DNA from: Bacteroidales bacterium
GTDB lineage: Bacteria > Bacteroidota > Bacteroidia > Bacteroidales > UBA932
Assembly: GCA_017438975.1 (NCBI GenBank)
Contig: JAFRUH010000033.1
Span: 124,001-188,000, forward strand
DNA length: 64,000 nucleotides
Direction of reading: 5' to 3'
Shown: positions 35,309 through 45,593 of the stretch, one piece after another
How the letters are laid out: every line of letters starts with the position of its first letter
Position numbering within the stretch: the first letter of the stretch is position 1
Notes under the pieces: generated by a model
Told to the model about the DNA's origin: nothing
What the model saw: only the letters and a program-made list of their open reading frames with translations
Databases searched by the model: none
Made by a program: the position numbers and the translations under genes

Positions 35309-37438
35309 TTATTCATCGTCGAAAGACGCCATCCGGCCGTAGGTATAGCCGTTTTTCTCCACGATCGCCTTCGCAAGCGACGCGGGAACCTCGGCATAGT
35401 GGTCGAACGTCATCGTGCTGGTCGCACGTCCGGAGGACAGGGTCCTCAGGACGGTGACGTAGCCGAACTGTTCTGCGAGCGGGACGAACGCCTTGACGAT
35501 CCTTGCGCCATTGGTGGTCGAATCCATGGCGACAATCTGGCCGCGGCGACGGTTGAGGTCGCCGACGATGTCTCCCATGTAGTCTTCCGGAGTGACGACC
35601 TCGAGGGACATGATCGGCTCGAGGAGGACCGGATGGCACTTCGGGCAGGCGTGGCGGAAAGCCATGCGGGCCGCGATTTCGAAGGAGAGCTGGTCGGAGT
35701 CCACCGGATGGTACGAACCATCGAGGAGGGTGACCTTGAGGGAAGGAACCTCGTATCCGGCGAGCACACCGTTGGCCATCGCGGCTTCAAAGCCTTTCTG
35801 GACACACGGGACATACTCTTTCGGAACGTTTCCGCCCTTGACCTGATTGTCGAACTGGAGGCCGGTGACGCCTTCGTCGGCCGGAGAGATCTCTACGATG
35901 ATGTCAGCAAATTTACCCCGTCCGCCCGTCTGCTTCTTGAAGACCTCGCGATGCTGGATGGACGTCGTGATGGACTCCTTGTAATTGACGTGCGGAGCGC
36001 CCTGGTTGATGTCGACGCCGAACTCGCGGCGGAGACGGTCCACGATGATGTCGAGGTGGAGTTCGCCCATTCCGCTGATAACGGTCTGGCCGGTCTCCTG
36101 GTCGGATTTCACCGTGAAGGTCGGATCCTCCTCGGCGAGCTTGCCGAGGGCGATGCCGAGCTTGTCAAGGTCCTTCTGGGTCTTGGGTTCAACGGCGATG
36201 CCGATGACCGGATCCGGGAAGTCCATGGATTCGAGGGTAATCGGATGATCCTCCACGCAGATGGTATCTCCGGTGCGGAGATCCTTGAATCCGACGGCGG
36301 CGCAGATGTCTCCCGCCTCCACGAACTCGATCGGGTTCTGGTGGTTGGAGTGCATCTGATAGAGCCGGGCGACCCTTTCTTTCTTACCCGTGCGGGTATT
36401 ATAGACATAGGACCCGGAATCGAGCCGGCCCGAGTAAGCCCTCAGGAACGCCAGACGGCCCACGAAGGGATCGGTGGCAATCTTGAAGACCAGCGCGCAG
36501 AACGGCTCTTCATCGCTGGGGTTGCGCAGGATTTCATCGCCCGTCCTCGGATGGTTGCCCTTGACGGCGCCCTTGTCGAGCGGGGAAGGAAGGTAACGCA
36601 TGACGCAGTCCAGCAGGAACTGGACACCCTTGTTCTTGAACGAGGAACCGCAGCACGCCGGAACGATCTGCATGGAGATCGTGCCCTTGCGGATCGCGGT
36701 GATGATCTCGTCCTCGGTGATGGAGTCGGGGTTCTCGAAGAACTTCTCCATCAGGGAGTCGTCACACTCGGCCGCAGCCTCGACGAGTACGTCCCTCCAA
36801 CGGGCCGACTCACCCTTCAGATCATCCGGAATCTCGCCTACGCGATAGTTGACGAGTTCGTCCGTATTGTCATAGAAGATCGCCTTCATGGCGATGAGGT
36901 CTACGATACCTTCGAATTTGTCTTCCGCCCCGATCGGGAGGCAGACGGGAACTGCGGTGGCGCCGAGTTTCGTCTTGATTTCTTCCACGCAGGAAAGGAA
37001 ATCGGCACCGACGCGGTCCATTTTGTTGACATAAGCAATCTTAGGAACACCATACTTGTCAGCCTGGCGCCAGACCGTTTCCGACTGCGGCTGGACGCGT
37101 CCGACCGCACAGAACGTAGCGATCGTTCCGTCCAGGACGCGGAGAGAGCGTTCGACTTCGACGGTGAAATCCACATGACCCGGAGTGTCGATCAGGTTTA
37201 TCTGATAGGTCTCTCCGTTGTAGTGCCAGAATGCGGTGGTCGCGGCGGAAGTGATGGTGATACCCCTCTCCTGCTCCTGGACCATCCAGTCCATCGTGGC
37301 GGCACCTTCGTGGACCTCGCCGATCTTGTGCGTCTTCCCCGTATAATAAAGGATACGCTCGGACGTCGTGGTCTTACCGGCATCGATGTGGGCCATGATA
37401 CCGATATTCCTGGTGTATTTAAGATCTCTTTTGGCCAT
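35309..37438 (-). CDS. fusA: Translation elongation factor G
   Basis: 709 aa, full length. GTPase motifs: [19 protein letters not shown] (G1), the switch I region [28 protein letters not shown] (G3), and [13 protein letters not shown] (G4). Domains II-V follow, including [19 protein letters not shown] and the C-terminal [27 protein letters not shown]. It drives ribosomal translocation with GTP. Second-to-last protein gene of the str operon, 12 bases after rpsG. Confidence 0.98.
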   Translation of the reverse strand: MAKRDLKYTRNIGIMAHIDAGKTTTSERILYYTGKTHKIGEVHEGAATMDWMVQEQERGITITSAATTAFWHYNGETYQINLIDTPGHVDFTVEVERSLRVLDGTIATFCAVGRVQPQSETVWRQADKYGVPKIAYVNKMDRVGADFLSCVEEIKTKLGATAVPVCLPIGAEDKFEGIVDLIAMKAIFYDNTDELVNYRVGEIPDDLKGESARWRDVLVEAAAECDDSLMEKFFENPDSITEDEIITAIRKGTISMQIVPACCGSSFKNKGVQFLLDCVMRYLPSPLDKGAVKGNHPRTGDEILRNPSDEEPFCALVFKIATDPFVGRLAFLRAYSGRLDSGSYVYNTRTGKKERVARLYQMHSNHQNPIEFVEAGDICAAVGFKDLRTGDTICVEDHPITLESMDFPDPVIGIAVEPKTQKDLDKLGIALGKLAEEDPTFTVKSDQETGQTVISGMGELHLDIIVDRLRREFGVDINQGAPHVNYKESITTSIQHREVFKKQTGGRGKFADIIVEISPADEGVTGLQFDNQVKGGNVPKEYVPCVQKGFEAAMANGVLAGYEVPSLKVTLLDGSYHPVDSDQLSFEIAARMAFRHACPKCHPVLLEPIMSLEVVTPEDYMGDIVGDLNRRRGQIVAMDSTTNGARIVKAFVPLAEQFGYVTVLRTLSSGRATSTMTFDHYAEVPASLAKAIVEKNGYTYGRMASFDDE

Positions 37439-37450
37439 TCACTTGCAGTT

Positions 37451-37927
37451 TTAGAAACGGAAGTGTGCAAATGCCTTGTTGGCCTCTGCCATTCTGTGCA
37501 TATCTTCCTTACGCTTGAATGCACCGCCTTCGTTGTTGTATGCGGCAACGATTTCGGCACAAAGCTTTTCTGCCATAGAGTGTCCTGAACGCTTGCGGGC
37601 GAACGAGATCATGTTCTTCATGGAGACGGAGACTTTCCTTTCAGGACGCAACTCTGTCGGCACCTGGAAGTTCGCACCACCGATACGACGGGACTTGACC
37701 TCGATCTGAGGGGTCACGTTCTCGAGTGCCTTCTTCCAAATATCGAGAGGAGCCTTGTCAGAATCTTTCATCTTCTCGCCTACCATGTCAATGGCATCAT
37801 AAAAGATAGAATACGCGATACTCTTCTTCCCCTGCAACATAAGGTTGTTCACGAAACGGGTAACCTCCACGTCGTGAAACTTAGGATCTGGAAGTAGAAT
37901 CCTCTTTTTAGGCTTCGCTTTTCTCAT
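37451..37927 (-). CDS. rpsG: 30S ribosomal protein S7
   Basis: 158 aa: [19 protein letters not shown] at the start and the conserved [31 protein letters not shown] that contacts the 3' domain of 16S rRNA. It starts 33 bases after rpsL in the str operon. Confidence 0.98.
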   Translation of the reverse strand: MRKAKPKKRILLPDPKFHDVEVTRFVNNLMLQGKKSIAYSIFYDAIDMVGEKMKDSDKAPLDIWKKALENVTPQIEVKSRRIGGANFQVPTELRPERKVSVSMKNMISFARKRSGHSMAEKLCAEIVAAYNNEGGAFKRKEDMHRMAEANKAFAHFRF

Positions 37928-37960
37928 TTTGAAAAAAATTAAAGGTGATAGATAGGTGAA

Positions 37961-38344
37961 TTACTTCTTAGATTTCTTCGGCCTCTTGGCGCCGTAGAGG
38001 GAACGGCCTTGCTTCCGTCCGTCTACACCCGCCGTATCCAAAGCTCCTCTAAGGATGTGGTAACGTACACCAGGGAGGTCCTTTACACGACCGCCACGAA
38101 CAAGCACGATGGAGTGCTCCTGGAGGTTGTGGCCCTCGCCCGGGATGTAAGCATTGACCTCTTTAGCGTTTGACAGGCGTACACGGGCAACCTTTCTCAT
38201 TGCTGAGTTCGGTTTCTTCGGCGTAGTGGTATACACACGAAGACATACGCCACGCTTCTGGGGGCAAGCATCCAACGCACGAGACTTGCTCGATACCTCG
38301 AGGGTCTCGCGTCCTTTGCGAACAAGTTGCTGAATTGTTGGCAT
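37961..38344 (-). CDS. rpsL: 30S ribosomal protein S12
   Basis: 127 aa: [21 protein letters not shown], then [22 protein letters not shown] and [31 protein letters not shown]. The lysine pair in PKKPNSA and the later [11 protein letters not shown] are in the wild-type, streptomycin-sensitive form. First gene of the str operon, behind a perfect Bacteroidetes promoter. Confidence 0.98.
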   Translation of the reverse strand: MPTIQQLVRKGRETLEVSSKSRALDACPQKRGVCLRVYTTTPKKPNSAMRKVARVRLSNAKEVNAYIPGEGHNLQEHSIVLVRGGRVKDLPGVRYHILRGALDTAGVDGRKQGRSLYGAKRPKKSKK

Positions 38345-38395
38345 AAATGTTTGTAAATAAATAAGTTATGTTTTTCCCCTCTATTTTGGGGACCG

Positions 38396-38426
38396 CAAAG
38401 ATAGTTAAAAATATTTAATTAACAAA
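38396..38426 (-). promoter_or_regulatory. Promoter of the str operon (rpsL)
   Basis: On the minus strand TTTG (38426-38423), 19 bases, TATCTTTG (38403-38396): an exact match to the Bacteroidetes consensus. The leader to rpsL is about 50 nt. Confidence 0.85.
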
Positions 38427-38488
38427 GTTTTCAACACTCGAAAACGGATTTAACCTCTTCTCTTTTCACGATTTAGAAAACTCTTTCG

Positions 38489-38496
38489 TATCTTCG
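38489..38496 (+). promoter_or_regulatory. Possible -7 box upstream of the heparinase-like gene
   Basis: TATCTTCG differs from TAnnTTTG at one position and ends four bases before the start codon, so the mRNA would be leaderless or nearly so. There is only a weak TTTC -33 element (about 38464-38467). Confidence 0.35.
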
Positions 38497-38500
38497 CGAT

Positions 38501-40372
38501 ATGACAAAACGCCTTCTTCCCCTCTTTTTCCTGGGCCTTCTCGCCATCGCCGCGACCGGCCGGGAACTCCGCCCCCATCCCCGGCTGCTGACCCGCCCCG
38601 GAGACCATCCCTTCCCCTCCGCGGAAACGGCCGGCGCCCCGGTATGGGTCCGGCAGGCCGACAGCGTCATCACGGCATTCAGCGACGAGGTCCTCACCCT
38701 GCCGCCCGTCGAGCGGATCAAGACCGGGAAACGCCTTCTCGGCATATCCCGGGAGGCCCTGAAACGGATTTTCTATCTCTCCTATACCTACCGGGTCCAT
38801 GGCGGAGACGCTTACGCCAGCCGGGCGGTCGACGAAATGCTCGCCGTCTGCGCCTTCTCCGACTGGAACCCGAGCCATTTCCTGGACGTCGGGGAGATGG
38901 CCATGGCCGTCGCAATCGGCTATGACTGGCTCTACGGAGTCCTGACCCCGGAAGAACGCGAAAAGATCGTCAAGGCCTTGAAAGAAAAGGCCTTCGACGC
39001 CTCTGAAAACAAGAAACAGGCCTGGTTCTATACTGCGGAAAACAACTGGAATTCCGTCTGCAACGCCGGACTCGTCTTCGCCGCCGCGGCCATCTGGGAC
39101 GAGGCTCCGGAACGCTGCGAAGAAATCCTCCGGAAGAGCCTCGAAAGCAACCCCAAGACCCTCGAGGCCTCTTTCAAAAAGGACGGCGGCTATCCCGAGG
39201 GATACAACTACTGGGGGTACGGCGTCGGCTTCCAGATCCTGCTTTTCGACGCCCTGGAAACCGCTTTCGGAACGGATTTCGGGCTCCTGGACTCCTGCCG
39301 CGAAGCTTTCTTCGCATCCGCGGAATTCATGCAATTCATGAGTTCCCCGACCGGCAATACCTTCAATTTCTCGGACAGCGGACCGACGGCGAAAGGACAG
39401 TACATGCAGGCCTGGATGGCCTGGAAGACCGGAAATCCCTCCCTGCTGTACCCGGAGCTCGGGATCATGGAAAAGAGCCGGTTCCGCTCCCTCAGCGAAG
39501 AGCGCCTCCTGCCCTTTTTCCTGATGGCGCTGTCCCGGTTCCCGGCCACGGACATCCCCGTCCCCGCAAAAAATGTCTATTCCTGCGGCGGCCGGACTCC
39601 CGTCTTCCTCTACCGGAGCGGATGGGAATCCCCGGATGACACCTATCTCGGGATCAAGGGCGGCCTGACCCAGTCCAGCCATTCCCACAGCGACCAGGGG
39701 TCTTTCATTTACGAATCGGAGGGTGTCCGCTGGGCCGTGGACCTCGGCATGCAGAACTATTATTCCCTCGAGCGGCTCGGCCTGGACCTCTGGGACATGG
39801 CCCAGGACAGCGAGCGCTGGGATATCTTCCGGATCGGCCCTTTCTCGCATAACATCCTGACCGTCAACGCCCACAAGCCCAAGGTCAATCATCCTGCGAA
39901 GATGGTCCGCACCTGGGACGGGAACGGCCGGTTCGGCGCGGAGGTCGAACTCGGGAAGATCTATTCCGAAGACCTCGCCGCCTGCCGGAGGGAGGTCTGG
40001 ACCGACGGAAAGGACGGGCTCCATGTCCGGGACTTCCTGGAGACGGGCGACAGCACCTGCACCGTCCGGTGGGCGCTCTGCACCGCGGCCGAAGCCCGGA
40101 CCGTCCCCGGGAAACGGGGTTCCGGGGCCTTTGAACTCTCGGGGAACGGCATAGAGAAACGACTGTCCCTCACCGTCCTGAAGGATTGGGTGGGGCAAAA
40201 GCCCTTCCGGAGGAAAGAGGTCCCGCCGGTCCGCGCGGAAATCCTGCCGACGACCGCCCCGGGCCCATACCTGCACGAATACGACGCCCCGAATCCCGGG
40301 ACGCAGATGCTCTGCTTTTACGTCGAGCTCCCTCCCCATACCCGCGTCCGCCTCGAAACGGTTCTCCGATAA
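38501..40372 (+). CDS. Heparinase II/III-family protein (polysaccharide lyase fold)
   Basis: 623 aa. MTKRLLPLFFLGLLAIAATG is a signal peptide. The N-terminal half is an alpha/alpha toroid with AENNWNSVCNAGLVFAAAAIW and KKDGGYPEGYNYWGYGVGFQ, where the Asn and Tyr of heparinase-II-type lyases lie. The C-terminal beta-sandwich starts at PVFLYRSGWESPDDTYLGIKGG and carries SSHSHSDQGSFIYESEGVRW, the conserved His and metal-site stretch of the family. Such enzymes cleave uronic-acid-containing glycans by beta-elimination. It is followed, after a structured repeat, by a GH2 glycosidase on the same strand, so they may act on the same glycan. It is divergent from rpsL. Confidence 0.88.
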   Translation: MTKRLLPLFFLGLLAIAATGRELRPHPRLLTRPGDHPFPSAETAGAPVWVRQADSVITAFSDEVLTLPPVERIKTGKRLLGISREALKRIFYLSYTYRVHGGDAYASRAVDEMLAVCAFSDWNPSHFLDVGEMAMAVAIGYDWLYGVLTPEEREKIVKALKEKAFDASENKKQAWFYTAENNWNSVCNAGLVFAAAAIWDEAPERCEEILRKSLESNPKTLEASFKKDGGYPEGYNYWGYGVGFQILLFDALETAFGTDFGLLDSCREAFFASAEFMQFMSSPTGNTFNFSDSGPTAKGQYMQAWMAWKTGNPSLLYPELGIMEKSRFRSLSEERLLPFFLMALSRFPATDIPVPAKNVYSCGGRTPVFLYRSGWESPDDTYLGIKGGLTQSSHSHSDQGSFIYESEGVRWAVDLGMQNYYSLERLGLDLWDMAQDSERWDIFRIGPFSHNILTVNAHKPKVNHPAKMVRTWDGNGRFGAEVELGKIYSEDLAACRREVWTDGKDGLHVRDFLETGDSTCTVRWALCTAAEARTVPGKRGSGAFELSGNGIEKRLSLTVLKDWVGQKPFRRKEVPPVRAEILPTTAPGPYLHEYDAPNPGTQMLCFYVELPPHTRVRLETVLR

Positions 40373-40374
40373 CG

Positions 40375-40507
40375 ATCCGGGGGAAGGGGGAGGAACCTTC
40401 CCCGGAACCATGGCCACCCTCGGCCATGTAAGAGGGAGGGGCCCAAGCTTGCTTGGGAGGGGCCGGAGCGAAGCGGAGGAGTTCCGGGTGGTCTTCCCCC
40501 TTCCCCG
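40375..40507 (+). repeat. G-rich multi-hairpin intergenic element, copy 2
   Basis: It begins three bases after the stop of the heparinase-like gene, in its orientation. Imperfect outer arms lie at about 40375-40408 and 40481-40507. Inside are the hairpins CATGGCC-accctc-GGCCATG and CCCAAGC-tt-GCTTGGG, two GGGAGGGG tracts, and GGAGCGAAGCGGAGG. Loops and linkers match copies 1 and 3 while the stems differ in a compensated manner (for example CCCAAGC/GCTTGGG here against CCCT/AGGG there). Confidence 0.78.
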
Positions 40508-40544
40508 ATGAGTCTTCAGAATTAGTTATTTCGTGAAAAATCAT

Positions 40545-40552
40545 TATATTTA
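40545..40552 (+). promoter_or_regulatory. Weak -7 box upstream of the GH2 gene
   Basis: TATATTTA differs from TAnnTTTG in the last base, 19 bases before the ATG at 40572. No good -33 element. Confidence 0.3.
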
Positions 40553-40571
40553 CGGAATATTGGGAACAAGG

Positions 40572-43154
40572 ATGAAAAAAGGACTCAGAATAGCGCTCAT
40601 TTCCCTCGTCGGACTCATTCTGGCGGCCCTCCTGGCGGTCGCAGGGTTCATGCTCTGGCTCGACTCCAACAAGCCGGCCATCGCCCATGACGTATATACC
40701 CCGTACCCTTCCCGGCCCGACCGGACCTCCCTCAACAGGGGATGGACCTTCACCCTGGAAGGAGAGGCGCCCAGGACCGTCAACCTGCCCCACGACTGGG
40801 GCGTCGAGGGAGATTTCCGCCAGGAATACCCCGGGGAAACCGGAAAACTCGCCTGGTGGGGGAAAGCGACCTACAGGAAAGAACTGGAAATCAGCCGGGA
40901 AGACCTTGACAAAGACTGCTCGATCGAAATCGACGGAGCGATGAGCGACGCTGTCGTCTTCGTCAATGGCGAAGAGGTCGGTTCATGGCCCTACGGCTAC
41001 GCATCCTTCTCCGTTCCGATCTCCGGAGCCCTGCGGGCGGGAACGAATGAAATCGTCATCTCGCTGGACAATCCGAAAGAGTCCTCGCGCTGGTATCCCG
41101 GCGGCGGCATTTACCGGAACGTCTGGCTGGTCCGCGCGGCAAAGGCCTCCGTCGCCCACTGGGGGACATACATGACGACCGAGGTCCATACCTGGAACGG
41201 AACCGTCGCCGACGCGACCGCGACCCTCTCCATCCGGCTGAAAAACAGCGGGGCCCCCGTCGCCGCCTCCATCCGGACCATTGTCGTCGACGAGAAGAAT
41301 ACCCTCTCCGGCGGCGCTCCGGTCTATGCGGATCAGGAAGAAGTCCTCTTCATCCCGGCCGGAAGCACCGATTTCGTCCAGACTTTCAACCTGACCGGCA
41401 TCCGTCTCTGGGACGACCGTTTCCCGAACCTCTATACCGCGATCACGACCGTAACTCCGCTCGGCGGAGAGCCTTCCGTCTATTATACCCCCTTCGGGGT
41501 CCGCACGGCGGAATTCCGCGCAGACGGCTTCTACCTCAACGGAGAGAAGACCCGCCTCAAGGGCGTCTGCCTGCATCATGACGCGGGCGCCATCGGCGCC
41601 GCCTGGAACACCTCCGCATGGACCCGCCGTCTCGAATGGCTGAAAATGATGGGCTGCAATGCGATCCGGACGAGCCACAATCCGCCGGCCCCCGAACTGC
41701 TCGACCTCTGCGACAAGATGGGATTCCTCGTCATCGACGAATTGACCGATACCTGGACCGTTCCCAAGAAAGCGAACGGCTATGCGACCCTCTTCGACGA
41801 GTGGGCCGAAAAGGACCTCGTGGCCATGATCCACCGGGACCGCAACCACCCCTGTGTCATCGCCTGGAGTATCGGCAACGAATGCGGCGAACAAGGCATG
41901 CCGGAGCGCTGGAACATCCCGCTCCGCCTGACGGAAATCTGCCACCGCGAAGATCCGACCCGGCCGACGACGGCCGGAAACGACAATCTCTGGGCCGCGT
42001 CCCAGCCCTATGCCGGAACGATCGACGTCTACGGCTTCAATTACAAGCCCCACGCATACGCGACGTTCCGGGACGCCCATCCCGGTCAGCCATTCTACGG
42101 CTCGGAAACGGCCTCCTGCATCTCTACGCGGGGATATTACCTCTTCCCCGTCGTTGACGAAAAGGACAAGGGATGGCTCGACGAGGGCCCCTTCCAGGTC
42201 AGCTCCTACGACCTGTACGCACCCGCCTGGGCCTCCAAGCCGGACTATGAATGGACCTACGAAGACCAGGTTCCGGAATGCGCCGGGGAGTTCGTATGGA
42301 CCGGATACGACTATCTCGGCGAGCCGACCCCCTACAACCTCGACCCCTCGATCCTGACCAACTTCCATACGGAAGAAGAGAAAGAGGCCGCCAAGGCGAG
42401 GTTCGCCGCCTGGGGCCAGAAGGTCAGCGATGTCCCGCTCCCTTCCCGGAGCAGCTATTTCGGAATTCTCGACCTGGCCGGTTTCCCGAAAGACCGGTAC
42501 TGGCTCTATAAGGCCCGCTGGGGCCATTCCCGACCCTTCCTCCATGTCCTTCCGCACTGGACCTGGCCGGGCCGCGAAGGCGAGGTCACCCCTGTCCATG
42601 TCTATACGAACCTGCCTTCGGCCGAACTGTTCGTCAACGGGAAGTCGCAGGGAGTGAGGTCCCGGGAGTCCGGAGAATACCGGCTCCGCTGGGACGACGT
42701 CGTCTATGAACCCGGAACCCTGACGGTCAAGGCCTCTTCAGGAGGGGACGACTTTGTCGAGACGGTCCGGACCGCCGGCGCGCCCCGCCGGGCGGAACTC
42801 CGCTTCGAAACCGGCACCCGCCTTGCCGAAGGAGCCAAGCGCCTCCTCGTCGAGACAGGCACCCCGGAGGAACGGCTCGTCTTCGCCTATGTCCGCATCC
42901 TCGACAAGGACGGAAACCTCGTCCCTGCGGCAGACAACAACCTGACCTTCAGCGTCTCCGGTCCTGCAAAAATCATCGCGACCGACAACGGCGACCCGAC
43001 TTCCCATATCCCCTTCCGCAGCCTTGAGAACCGGGCCTTCAACGGACTCTGCGCCGTCGTGCTCCGCCCGACCGGCGAAGGAAAAATCACGCTCCGCGTC
43101 CGGGGAGAAGGCGTCCGGGGATCCCATATATCCGTAAAAATCCATCAGCCATAA
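40572..43154 (+). CDS. Glycoside hydrolase family 2 (beta-galactosidase-like)
   Basis: 860 aa from the ATG at 40572 (MKKGLRIALISLVGLILAAL, a membrane anchor or signal). The N-terminal sugar-binding jelly roll reads RGWTFTLEGEAPRTVNLPHDWG and later SRWYPGGGIYRNVWLV. The immunoglobulin-like domain leads to the TIM barrel with LKGVCLHHDAGAIGAAWN, NAIRTSHNPPAPELLDLCD, acid/base Glu437 in WSIGNECGEQG and nucleophile Glu512 in FYGSETASCIS. Two further Ig-like domains follow (ELFVNGKSQGV; FETGTRLAEGAKRL). Specificity within GH2 (galactosidase, glucuronidase or other) cannot be read. Its stop shares a base with the start of the S9 peptidase (TAATG). Confidence 0.93.
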   Translation: MKKGLRIALISLVGLILAALLAVAGFMLWLDSNKPAIAHDVYTPYPSRPDRTSLNRGWTFTLEGEAPRTVNLPHDWGVEGDFRQEYPGETGKLAWWGKATYRKELEISREDLDKDCSIEIDGAMSDAVVFVNGEEVGSWPYGYASFSVPISGALRAGTNEIVISLDNPKESSRWYPGGGIYRNVWLVRAAKASVAHWGTYMTTEVHTWNGTVADATATLSIRLKNSGAPVAASIRTIVVDEKNTLSGGAPVYADQEEVLFIPAGSTDFVQTFNLTGIRLWDDRFPNLYTAITTVTPLGGEPSVYYTPFGVRTAEFRADGFYLNGEKTRLKGVCLHHDAGAIGAAWNTSAWTRRLEWLKMMGCNAIRTSHNPPAPELLDLCDKMGFLVIDELTDTWTVPKKANGYATLFDEWAEKDLVAMIHRDRNHPCVIAWSIGNECGEQGMPERWNIPLRLTEICHREDPTRPTTAGNDNLWAASQPYAGTIDVYGFNYKPHAYATFRDAHPGQPFYGSETASCISTRGYYLFPVVDEKDKGWLDEGPFQVSSYDLYAPAWASKPDYEWTYEDQVPECAGEFVWTGYDYLGEPTPYNLDPSILTNFHTEEEKEAAKARFAAWGQKVSDVPLPSRSSYFGILDLAGFPKDRYWLYKARWGHSRPFLHVLPHWTWPGREGEVTPVHVYTNLPSAELFVNGKSQGVRSRESGEYRLRWDDVVYEPGTLTVKASSGGDDFVETVRTAGAPRRAELRFETGTRLAEGAKRLLVETGTPEERLVFAYVRILDKDGNLVPAADNNLTFSVSGPAKIIATDNGDPTSHIPFRSLENRAFNGLCAVVLRPTGEGKITLRVRGEGVRGSHISVKIHQP

Positions 43155-45580
43155 TGAAAAAACTCCTTACCCTCGCAGCCCTGCTGCTCGCCCTTTCGGC
43201 CTCCGCCCAGCCGGCACTCCGCATGGACAACAAAGTCCGGAAAGCCAATTACGACCTCGCAGAACGGTTCTCCCAGAAGAAGACCGGCCAGATGGTCTAC
43301 AGCACGCGTATCCGCCCGAACTGGTTCGCCGGGAGCGACAAGTTCTGGTACAGCTGGAAGACCGCCGAAGGCACGAAATACTACATCGTGGACCCGGTCG
43401 CCGGTAAGACAGAAGTATTTGATCTTCCGCGCCTTGCGATGCAGATCACCGAGATCACGAGGGATCCGTACGATGCCGCCCATCTCCCGATGCGGAACCT
43501 CCGCCTCAAGGACGACAGCCGCTTCGAATTCGATATCGTAAGCACGCAGGAGAAGAAAGACACCTCCGCCAAGAAGAAAGGAAAGCCCGAAAAGCTGACC
43601 TACCACTTTAAGTATGACATCGGGACCCGCGCCCTTACCTGGGACACCAAGGACAAGAAGGACAAGTACCCGATGTGGGCCAGCGTCTCCCCGGACGGGA
43701 CCGTGGGCGTCTATGTCAAGGGACACAACCTCTTCTGGATGGATTCCACGAACCTCCGGAAAGCGGTCATCGACGAGAAGGACTCGACCCTGGTCGAGCA
43801 CCGGCTGACCTCCGACGGGACCAAGGACTTCTCCTGGGGCGGCGGGAACTATACCGGTGATACCCAGACCGATACGACCAAGCGTTCGCACGCGTCGCTC
43901 GCCTGGTCCCCGGACGGAAAGCGTTTCGCGATCCTGAAATGGGACATGAGCAAGATCAAGGAGCTCTGGGTCATCAATTCCGTGACCAAGCCCCGGCCGA
44001 CCCTCGAGACCTACCACTATCAAATGCCCGGCGAGCCCGGTCCGAAGGGCTATCTGTACCTGATGGACCTCCAGGGCAACCGTTCCTTCATCAAGACGGA
44101 AGCCTTCAAGGACCAGGACGCGGACATCCTTCGCGCCCCCATCCTCGCGAAAGACCAGAACCTCGACTACCGGAAGTCCCACTGGCTCGGGGATGAAAAG
44201 GGCTTCTGGCTGGAGCGCGTGAGCCGCGACCTCAAGCGCCGGGACCTCTGCTACGTCGCCGTCGGCGCGGACAGCACGAAGACAGTCGTATCCGAACGGA
44301 TGAACACCTACGTCGAATCCCGCCAGCCGCAGTTCCTCAAGGACGGACGCTTCGTCTGGTGGTCGGAGCGGAACGGATGGGCCAACCTCTATCTGTACCG
44401 TCCCGACGGCACCCTGGAGGCCAACCTGACCGACGGGGACTATCATGTCGAGGACATCCTCGCCGTGACGGACACCTATGTTCTTTTCGGCGCCTGCGGG
44501 GTCAACAAGGCGGAGAATCCCTATCAGATGCATACCTACAAGGTTCCCCTCAAAGGCGGGGCGATCCAGCAGCTGGACATGGACGACATGGACGTGCTTT
44601 CGACCGCATCCGATGACGGGAAGTACTTCGTAGCCAATTACTCCCGCGTCGACGCCAAGCCGGCCGTGGCCTTCTTCAACGCCCTGACGGGAAAGAAGGT
44701 CATGGAACTGGAAGAGGCGGATTTCAGCGAGCTTTTCGCCGCCGGGTACAAGTTCCCGGAGCGGTTCAAGGTCAAGGCGGCGGACGGGATCACGGACCTG
44801 TACGGCGCGATGTACAAGCCCTTCGACTTCGACAGCACGAAGGTCTATCCGATCTGCGACTATGTCTATCCCGGCCCGCAGGTCGAGGCCAACAACATCT
44901 CCTGGTCCTCCGGCTTCACCCGGACCGACCGGCTGGCCCAGCTGGGGATCATCGTCATCACCGTCGGCAACCGCGGCGGGCACCCAAAGCGCTCGAAATG
45001 GTACCATAACTACGGTTACGGCAATCTCCGCGACTATGGCCTCGAGGACCAGAAATACGCCATCCAGCAGCTTGCGGCGCGCCATAAGTTCATCGATATC
45101 GACCGGGTCGGCATCCATGGACACAGTGGCGGCGGGTTCATGTCGACCGCGGCGATCCTCCAGTATCCGGACTTCTTCAAGGTCGCCGTCTCCTGCGCCG
45201 GCAATCACGACAACAGCATCTACAACCGCTGGTGGAGCGAGCAGCACCATGGCATCCAGGAAAAGATCGAGAAGGGGGATACGACCTTCGTCTATAAGAT
45301 CGAAACCAATCCGGATATCGCTTCGCGCCTGAAAGGCCACCTGCTGCTGGTCCACGGGGATATCGACAACAATGTCCATCCGGCCAACACCATCCGGGTC
45401 GTCAACGCCCTGATCCGGGCGAACAAACGGTTCGACATGCTCATCCTTCCCGGCCAGCGCCACGGTTTCGGGGACATGAACGACTATTTCTTCTGGAAGA
45501 TGGCCGATTATTACAGCTACTGGCTGATCGGAGACAAGTCGCCGAGGCCCGTCGACATTCCGGAAATGAACAACGACTAA
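43154..45580 (+). CDS. S9-family prolyl oligopeptidase / dipeptidyl peptidase IV-like protein
   Basis: 808 aa. MKKLLTLAALLLALSASAQ is a signal peptide. An eight-bladed propeller covers about residues 90-560. The hydrolase domain carries Ser658 in HGHSGGGFMSTAA (a variant of the usual GWSYGG), Asp738 in VHGDIDNNVHPANT and His770 in LPGQRHGFGDM. Likely releases dipeptides in the periplasm. The gene overlaps the GH2 gene by one base, so the pair is co-translated, although a glycosidase and a peptidase rarely share a substrate; glycopeptides would fit both. The DUF3298 lipoprotein follows after 13 bases. Confidence 0.92.
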   Translation: MKKLLTLAALLLALSASAQPALRMDNKVRKANYDLAERFSQKKTGQMVYSTRIRPNWFAGSDKFWYSWKTAEGTKYYIVDPVAGKTEVFDLPRLAMQITEITRDPYDAAHLPMRNLRLKDDSRFEFDIVSTQEKKDTSAKKKGKPEKLTYHFKYDIGTRALTWDTKDKKDKYPMWASVSPDGTVGVYVKGHNLFWMDSTNLRKAVIDEKDSTLVEHRLTSDGTKDFSWGGGNYTGDTQTDTTKRSHASLAWSPDGKRFAILKWDMSKIKELWVINSVTKPRPTLETYHYQMPGEPGPKGYLYLMDLQGNRSFIKTEAFKDQDADILRAPILAKDQNLDYRKSHWLGDEKGFWLERVSRDLKRRDLCYVAVGADSTKTVVSERMNTYVESRQPQFLKDGRFVWWSERNGWANLYLYRPDGTLEANLTDGDYHVEDILAVTDTYVLFGACGVNKAENPYQMHTYKVPLKGGAIQQLDMDDMDVLSTASDDGKYFVANYSRVDAKPAVAFFNALTGKKVMELEEADFSELFAAGYKFPERFKVKAADGITDLYGAMYKPFDFDSTKVYPICDYVYPGPQVEANNISWSSGFTRTDRLAQLGIIVITVGNRGGHPKRSKWYHNYGYGNLRDYGLEDQKYAIQQLAARHKFIDIDRVGIHGHSGGGFMSTAAILQYPDFFKVAVSCAGNHDNSIYNRWWSEQHHGIQEKIEKGDTTFVYKIETNPDIASRLKGHLLLVHGDIDNNVHPANTIRVVNALIRANKRFDMLILPGQRHGFGDMNDYFFWKMADYYSYWLIGDKSPRPVDIPEMNND

Positions 45581-45593
45581 CCGCCTTATACCC